A DNA stretch of 64,000 nucleotides from Apium graveolens. Its lineage: Eukaryota; Streptophyta; Magnoliopsida; Apiales; Apiaceae. Location of the stretch: the NCBI RefSeq assembly GCF_009905375.1, contig NC_133657.1:47869134-47933133 (forward strand), given 5' to 3'. Each line of letters opens with the position of its first letter. Position 1 is the stretch's first letter. Positions 58,558 through 64,000 of the stretch are shown piece by piece. The notes beneath the pieces were generated by a model that saw nothing but the letters and a program-made list of their open reading frames with translations, searched no databases and was not told where the DNA came from. The position numbers and the translations under genes are program-made.

Positions 58558-61500
58558 TCAAGTAGTCAACAAAATGGCACTAACCACCTCTCGGTTTGCC
58601 ATGTCCCCATAGTAGTGCTTCAACCGCTGACCGTTAACCTTGAATGCTTGGTCCGAATCATTCTCAAAAATTTCCACCGCTCCATGTGGAAACACAGTTT
58701 TGACAATAAAAGGTCCAGACCACCTTGATTTCAACTTCCCAGGAAAAAGTCGGAGCCGAGAGTTGAATAAAAGAACTTGTTGCCCTGGCACAAATAACTT
58801 AGGATGTAGCTTCCTATCGTGCCACCTCTTCACCTTTTCCTTATATATTTTGTTATTCTCGTACGCTTGAAGTCGAAATTCATCAAGTTCATTAAGCTGA
58901 AGCATTCTTTTCTTACCAGCTGCATCTAAATCCAGGTTCAATTTCTTCAATGCCCAGTAGGCCTTATGCTCAAGCTCGGCTGGTAGATGACATCCCTTAC
59001 CGTACACCAACTGAAACGGTGACATCCCTAGTGGAGTTTTGTATGCTGTTCTGTAAGCCCAAACAGCTTCATCGAGCTTTAAAGACCAATCCTTCCTTGA
59101 CGGACAAACAACCTTCTCTAGAATGCGCTTTATCTCTCTGTTAGACACTTCCGCTTGACCATTTGTTTGCGGATGATAGGCAGTAGCTACTCGATGATTC
59201 ACATTATAACGCTGCATCATAGAAGTGAACTTACGGTTGCAAAAATGCGATCCTTCATCACTTATGATTACCCGAGGCGTTCCAAACCTTGTGAAAATTT
59301 GCTTATGAAGAAAATTTAGTACTACCTTTGCATCATTTATCGGTAAAGCTTTAACTTCGACCCATTTTGAGACATAATCGACTGCCAGCAAGATGTACTG
59401 ATTATTGCAAGACGAGATAAAAGGCCCCATGAAATCGATTCCCCACACATCAAAGACCTCGACTTCAAGCATCACATTTAATGGCATCTCATCCTTCCTT
59501 GACAAATTTCCCACTCTTTGGCAACGATCACACCTTAAAACAAACTGATGAGCATCCTTGAACAAAGTAGGCCAGAAAAAACCTGCTTGCAGAATACGAG
59601 CTGCCGTCTTCTCACCTCCATAGTGTCCACCATAAACCGTGGAATGGCAGTCTCGTAATATCCCCTCTGTCTCACAGAACGGGATACATCTCCTGATGAT
59701 CTGGTCAGCTCCCTGTCTAAACAAATATGGTTCATCCCACATATACCACTTCACCTCATGCAGAAACTTCTTCTTTTGCGCGGATGTCAAATTAAGAGGC
59801 ATTATATTGCTGACAAGATAGTTTACAATATCTGCAAACCATGGTTCTTCCTCCTGAATTGCAAACAACTGCTCATCCGGAAAAAATTCACTGATTAACG
59901 TCCTATCTTGTGAAGTAGAATTGGGATTCTCCAACCTAGAGAGATGGTCAGCTACTTGATTCTCGGTACCTTTTCTATCTTTGATCTCTAACTCAAATTC
60001 CTGAAGTAAAAGCACCCAACGAATGAGTCTCGGCTTCGAATCCTTCTTAGAAACCAGATAGCGAATAGCTGCATGATCAGTGAATACTGTTACTTTCGTA
60101 CCAAGCAGATAAGATCGAAATTTCTCAAAGCCAAAGACTATAGCCAAAAGCTCCTTCTCAGTAGTGGTGTAGTTCAATTGGGCACCATTTAAAGTCTTAC
60201 TCGCATAGTAGACCACATGGAAGAGATTTTTCTTGTGCTGTCCCAGAACTGCACCTACCGCATAATCACTCGCATCACACATCATCTCAAATGGTTCTGT
60301 CCAATCTGGTGCTGTAATAACTGGTGCAGTGATCAAACTCTTCTTGAGAGTCTCGAATGCTGCCAAACATTCATCATCAAATTTGAAAGGCACATCTTTC
60401 TCAAGCAAATTGCACAACGGCTTAGATATCTTTGAAAAGTCCTTGATGAATCGCCGATAAAAACCCGCATGACCGAGAAAACTACGGATTCCTTTCACAG
60501 AATTGGGTGGGGGAAGATTTTCAATGACTCCCACCTTGGCCTTGTCCACCTCCAGACCCTTGCTAGAGACCTTATGCCCAAGGATAATGCCTTCACGTAC
60601 CATAAAATGACATTTCTCCCAATTAAGCACCAAATTAGTTTCCACGCATCTTTTGAGTACGGCGCGCAGATTATTCAAACATTCATCATATGAGTGTCCA
60701 AAGACGGAGAAGTCATCCATGAACACTTCGATGTTATTTCCAATCATGTCAGAGAATATAGCCATCATACATCTCTGAAAGGTGGCCGGGGCGCCACATA
60801 ACCCAAACGAAACTCTACGAAAAGCAAATGTGCCAAATGGACAAGTGAAGGTAGTCTTTTCCTGATCCTCTGGTGCAATACAAATCTGATTATACCCGGA
60901 ATAACCATCCAGAAGACAAAAATACTCATGTCCCGCCAATCTGTCAAGCATTTGATCAATAAATGGAAGAGGGAAGTGATCCTTCCTTGTGGATTTGTTC
61001 AATTTCCTATAATCCATGCATACTCTCCATCCTGTAACTGTTCGAGTAGGGATGAGCTCATTCTTTTCATTTGCGACCACAGTGATACCTCCTTTCTTAG
61101 GTACACATTGTACGGGGCTCACCCACGAGCTGTCAGAGATAGGATAAATGATGCCTGCATCTAGCCATTTCAGAATTTCTTTCTTCACCACCTCCTTCAT
61201 GATGGGATTCAGTCTTCGTTGCTGTTCCACAGTTGGCTTACTACCTTCCTCTAGCAGAATTTTATGCATACAATATGAAGGACTTATCCCCTTGATGTCT
61301 GCTATGGTCCATCCAATAGCTGATTTGAATTCTCTCAAAATCCTTAAGAGCTTGTCTTCTTCACTACCTGAAAGGTCAGCTGAAATAATAACAGGTAACG
61401 TAGATGAATCACCTAAAAAAGCATACCTCAAGTGTTCAGGTAGTGGTTTGAGCTCCAAGGTAGGTGCTTCCTCTATTGATGGTTTGAGCTTCCCTTCAGC

Positions 61501-63351
61501 ATTCTTAAGGTCAGAAGTACCAAGAGATTCAAATGGTATGTCCAGCTTTCGCTTCCAGGGAGAAGCGTTCAGATATTGTAATTGCTCGTTGCTATCTTCA
61601 TCATCACTGTCAAATTCCCCCACTAAGGCCTTTTCCAATGCATCAGACATTAGCATGTGCTCGAGTTCTGAAGTAACCGTGGAATCAATCACATCCACTT
61701 TTAAGCACTCCTCATCTTCTGTAGGGAATTTCATTGCCTTGAATACGTTGAAGGTCACATCCTGATCTTGGACCCGCATAGTAAGTTCCCCTTTTTGCAC
61801 ATCTATCAAGGTACGGCCAGTAGCCAAGAAAGGCCTCCCCAAGATTATGGGAATCTTCTTATCTTCCTCAAAATCCAGAATAACAAAATCTGCTGGAAAG
61901 AAGAGCTTATCCACCTTGACGAGCACACCCTCAACTATGCCCCTTGGGTAAGTAATGGAACGGTCCGCCAATTGTAGCGACATGTATGTGGGTTTTGGAT
62001 CAGGCAGATCCAGCTTTTTAAAGATCGACAAGGGCATCAGATTAATGCTTGCTCCCAAATCACAAAGGCACTTGTCAAAAGTTAGATTGCCAATGGTGCA
62101 AGGAATGGTGAAGCTTCCTGGATCTTTCAGTTTTGGTGGTAACTTTTGTTGCAGAACCGCGCTGCATTCTTCCGTGAGAGCAACGGTTTCAAGGTCATCC
62201 AGTTTCACCTTCCTTGAAAGAATAGTCTTCATAAACTTCGCATAACTAGGCATTTGTTCCAGAGCCTCAGCGAAAGGTATATTGATGTAAAGTTTCTTGA
62301 ACACCTCCAGAAACTTCCCGAACTGTCTATCCAGCTTTTGTTGCTGCAATCTCTTAGGAAAAGGTGGTGGAGGATAGAGCTGTTTCTCCCCTGTATTAGC
62401 CTCAGGCAAAGTGTGTTCAACAGTAGTCTTCTTTGGTTCCGCCGCTTTCTCCTTTTTCTTAGATTCTTCATCTCTAACTTCAGCTTCGACTTCTTTTGCC
62501 TTTTCAGCATCAGCTACTTTTCCAGACCTTAAGGTAATAGCCTTGACTTGCTCTTTAGCTTCCTTCCTGCCTGGTACTTCCGTGTCATTGGGAAGAGTGC
62601 CAGGTTGACGATTGAGCACTGCATTGGCTAATTGACCGATTTGATTTTTCAAAGTCTTGATAGAAACCGCCTGACTCTTGCACAACAGCTTAAGTTCCTC
62701 AAAATCAGCACTAGTAGGTACAGCTGCACTTCCCTGTTGAGGATATGATTGCCTTGTAGCATACTGCTGTGGTTGCTGGAATCCAGGTGGGTTAAACTGT
62801 TTACTCACCCCTTGCTGATATGGTGGCTGAATAGCATTCTGATTATTCCCCCAGCTGAAATTTGGATGATTTCTGTTATTAGGATGATAGGTCGCTGGCA
62901 CAGGCTGCTGTTGTCGCTGATAATTATTCACATACTGAACAGATTCGTTGACAAGAGAACACTGATCCGTAGCATGAGAACCTGCATAAAGCTCACAAAC
63001 CATAGCTATTTGATTAACTCCATACGTAGCCAGAGAATCAACCTTCATTGATAGCGCTTGGAGCTGGGCTGCAATAGCGGTGGCTGCATCAACTTCCAGA
63101 ATACCTGCGACCTTGCCTGACGTCATCCTCTGAGTTGGGTTTTGATGCTCATTTGCAGCCATTGTCTCTATAAGATTATACGCCTCAGTATAGCTTTTAG
63201 CCCATAAGGCTCCTCCAGCTGCTGCATCGACCATGGGCCGAGATTGGGCCCCCAAACCATTATAAAAACCAGTGATTACCATCCAATCCGGCATTCCATG
63301 ATGTGGACATTTTCTCAACATTTCCTTGTAGCGTTCCCAAGCCTCGCACAT
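58558..63351 (-). CDS. Athila gag C-terminus and pol polyprotein (1597-aa open frame)
   Basis: The ATG at 63351 is internal; the frame continues from gag after the TAA at 63357-63355. In order: gag end with a zinc knuckle near residue 117 ([13 protein letters not shown], where the second Cys is Tyr); a Pro/Gln/Lys linker; retropepsin with [11 protein letters not shown] near 429; RT with [13 protein letters not shown] and catalytic FMDDFSVFG near 878; RNase H from CDASDYAVG near 1023 to VADHLSRLE; integrase H2C2 near 1235 ([19 protein letters not shown]), Asp in WGIDFMGPF near 1304, Asp in ISDEGSHF near 1364 and Glu in NREIKRILE near 1404; then a C-terminal domain (GPFIVKTV). All catalytic residues are present. 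It would perform protease, cDNA synthesis and integration steps. Confidence 0.95.
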   Translation of the reverse strand: MCEAWERYKEMLRKCPHHGMPDWMVITGFYNGLGAQSRPMVDAAAGGALWAKSYTEAYNLIETMAANEHQNPTQRMTSGKVAGILEVDAATAIAAQLQALSMKVDSLATYGVNQIAMVCELYAGSHATDQCSLVNESVQYVNNYQRQQQPVPATYHPNNRNHPNFSWGNNQNAIQPPYQQGVSKQFNPPGFQQPQQYATRQSYPQQGSAAVPTSADFEELKLLCKSQAVSIKTLKNQIGQLANAVLNRQPGTLPNDTEVPGRKEAKEQVKAITLRSGKVADAEKAKEVEAEVRDEESKKKEKAAEPKKTTVEHTLPEANTGEKQLYPPPPFPKRLQQQKLDRQFGKFLEVFKKLYINIPFAEALEQMPSYAKFMKTILSRKVKLDDLETVALTEECSAVLQQKLPPKLKDPGSFTIPCTIGNLTFDKCLCDLGASINLMPLSIFKKLDLPDPKPTYMSLQLADRSITYPRGIVEGVLVKVDKLFFPADFVILDFEEDKKIPIILGRPFLATGRTLIDVQKGELTMRVQDQDVTFNVFKAMKFPTEDEECLKVDVIDSTVTSELEHMLMSDALEKALVGEFDSDDEDSNEQLQYLNASPWKRKLDIPFESLGTSDLKNAEGKLKPSIEEAPTLELKPLPEHLRYAFLGDSSTLPVIISADLSGSEEDKLLRILREFKSAIGWTIADIKGISPSYCMHKILLEEGSKPTVEQQRRLNPIMKEVVKKEILKWLDAGIIYPISDSSWVSPVQCVPKKGGITVVANEKNELIPTRTVTGWRVCMDYRKLNKSTRKDHFPLPFIDQMLDRLAGHEYFCLLDGYSGYNQICIAPEDQEKTTFTCPFGTFAFRRVSFGLCGAPATFQRCMMAIFSDMIGNNIEVFMDDFSVFGHSYDECLNNLRAVLKRCVETNLVLNWEKCHFMVREGIILGHKVSSKGLEVDKAKVGVIENLPPPNSVKGIRSFLGHAGFYRRFIKDFSKISKPLCNLLEKDVPFKFDDECLAAFETLKKSLITAPVITAPDWTEPFEMMCDASDYAVGAVLGQHKKNLFHVVYYASKTLNGAQLNYTTTEKELLAIVFGFEKFRSYLLGTKVTVFTDHAAIRYLVSKKDSKPRLIRWVLLLQEFELEIKDRKGTENQVADHLSRLENPNSTSQDRTLISEFFPDEQLFAIQEEEPWFADIVNYLVSNIMPLNLTSAQKKKFLHEVKWYMWDEPYLFRQGADQIIRRCIPFCETEGILRDCHSTVYGGHYGGEKTAARILQAGFFWPTLFKDAHQFVLRCDRCQRVGNLSRKDEMPLNVMLEVEVFDVWGIDFMGPFISSCNNQYILLAVDYVSKWVEVKALPINDAKVVLNFLHKQIFTRFGTPRVIISDEGSHFCNRKFTSMMQRYNVNHRVATAYHPQTNGQAEVSNREIKRILEKVVCPSRKDWSLKLDEAVWAYRTAYKTPLGMSPFQLVYGKGCHLPAELEHKAYWALKKLNLDLDAAGKKRMLQLNELDEFRLQAYENNKIYKEKVKRWHDRKLHPKLFVPGQQVLLFNSRLRLFPGKLKSRWSGPFIVKTVFPHGAVEIFENDSDQAFKVNGQRLKHYYGDMANREVVSAILLTT

Positions 63352-63354
63352 AGA

Positions 63355-63924
63355 TTATGTAGGTTGCTGCGCAAACTGAGTAAGAGCACTCCTCATAGCA
63401 GCTGTCTTTGCCATTGGATAAAACTTCACCAGAAACTTTTGCGCAAGATCTTGCCACGTAGTGATGGACCCAGCTGGTTCAGAATGTAACCAGTCTTTAG
63501 CCTTATCCCTCAGTGAGAATGGGAAAAGCCTCAACTTGATAGCCTCATCAGTCACGCCATTATACTTAAAAGTGCTGCAGATCTTGACAAAATTTTTTAT
63601 GTGCATGTTGGGGTCTTCAGTTGCCGCTCCTCCAAAAGAAACAGAATTCTGCACCATCTGAATAGTGCCCAGCTTGATTTCAAAGGTGTTAGCTTGAATA
63701 GCTTGATGAAGGATGCTTGACTGAATATCATCAATTTTAGGCCGAGAAAAATCCATAAGAGCTGGATCAGCTTGAACAATACGATCTCCCATGTTTACTG
63801 GTTCTTTCTGCTCAGCGCCTGAATCCGAATCCTCAAAATCTAACTTCTCCGGAATATCAAGAACTTCGTTTGTCTCCTCAGTTGTATCTAAAGTCCTCTT
63901 GCGAGCACGAGAACGAGTTTGCAT
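63355..63924 (-). CDS. Athila gag N-terminus (189 aa)
   Basis: The ATG at 63924 (MQTRSRARKRT) starts a basic then acidic leader. The retrotransposon gag core follows: FVKICSTFKYNGVTDEAIKLRLFPFSLRDKAKDWL and LAQKFLVKFYPMAKTA. TAA at 63357-63355 ends it, but the next codons continue the gag core in the same frame ([18 protein letters not shown]). The break is therefore a nonsense mutation within gag, not a natural gag stop. The particle protein would be truncated before its zinc knuckle. Confidence 0.92.
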   Translation of the reverse strand: MQTRSRARKRTLDTTEETNEVLDIPEKLDFEDSDSGAEQKEPVNMGDRIVQADPALMDFSRPKIDDIQSSILHQAIQANTFEIKLGTIQMVQNSVSFGGAATEDPNMHIKNFVKICSTFKYNGVTDEAIKLRLFPFSLRDKAKDWLHSEPAGSITTWQDLAQKFLVKFYPMAKTAAMRSALTQFAQQPT

Positions 63925-64000
63925 AAACGCTTGCTAAAGTACCTGAAACACAACCGAAAAGAGTAAGTAACTACTACGTCCTAATCACTGAGTCCTAATG
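63925..64000 (-). other. Athila gag leader at window edge
   Basis: 76 bp upstream of the gag ATG. No PBS or LTR end is visible here, so both lie beyond the window. Confidence 0.7.

Larger units (their letters stand above)
54299..64000 (-). mobile_element. Athila-type Ty3/gypsy retrotransposon, minus strand (5' end outside window)
   Basis: From right to left: gag-pol in one frame, a third ORF, about 1.1 kb of noncoding DNA, a polypurine tract and the 3' LTR. A single long gag-pol frame followed by a separate ORF and long noncoding stretches is typical of Athila. One nonsense codon interrupts gag-pol. It is the best preserved element here. Confidence 0.92.

Noticed and set aside
61148..61765. 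205-aa plus-strand ORF
   Set aside because: It lies fully within Athila pol on the other strand; its Ser/Leu-rich composition is a codon shadow.

Overview
This window is a stretch of plant heterochromatin made almost entirely of nested LTR retrotransposons. I found no host gene, tRNA or rRNA. Four lineages are present: Ty3/gypsy Tekay-like chromoviruses, Tat/Retand (archaeal-type RNase H, antisense extra gene), Athila (single gag-pol frame plus a third ORF), and a Ty1/copia SIRE-like element with an extra ORF after pol. That mixture, with nests inside nests and many C-to-T type nonsense codons, suggests a large-genome dicot. I cannot name the species.

Layout. 1-25286: a composite Tekay-type element with three LTR copies (about 4 kb when complete). 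LTR1 is cut by the window edge, followed by gag-pol. LTR2 is complete, followed by a PBS, a leader ORF and a truncated gag. LTR3 is a 3' fragment. The composite seems to sit inside an older related LTR (25287-28614). A Tat/Retand element (5483-16328) is inserted in the reverse transcriptase of the first copy, with a GTATG target duplication. Its 3' part carries a convergent antisense gene with two frame-preserving introns and its own TATA box. 28615-29279: AT-rich sequence with an (AT)n tract. 29280-36070: a strongly decayed minus-strand chromovirus. 36071-38100: LTR relics. 38100-49779: a rearranged SIRE-like copia locus built as a large inverted repeat (arms about 3.4 kb, spacer about 0.4 kb), with an extra ORF, a 3' LTR and a back-to-front LTR fragment. 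49780-54298: a minus-strand chromovirus broken on both sides. 54299-64000: the 3' LTR, third ORF, pol and gag of a minus-strand Athila element. Its gag-pol is one nonsense codon from being open. Its 5' LTR lies beyond the right edge.

How the parts work together. Each element encodes the usual set: capsid/nucleocapsid, protease, reverse transcriptase, RNase H and integrase, copied from an LTR-driven RNA. The less usual parts are extra genes and signals: the spliced antisense gene in the Tat element, the Athila third ORF with what looks like its own promoter, the copia extra ORF, and a leader ORF between PBS and gag in the Tekay element. Most coding regions are broken, so the locus is probably silent or dependent on relatives elsewhere.
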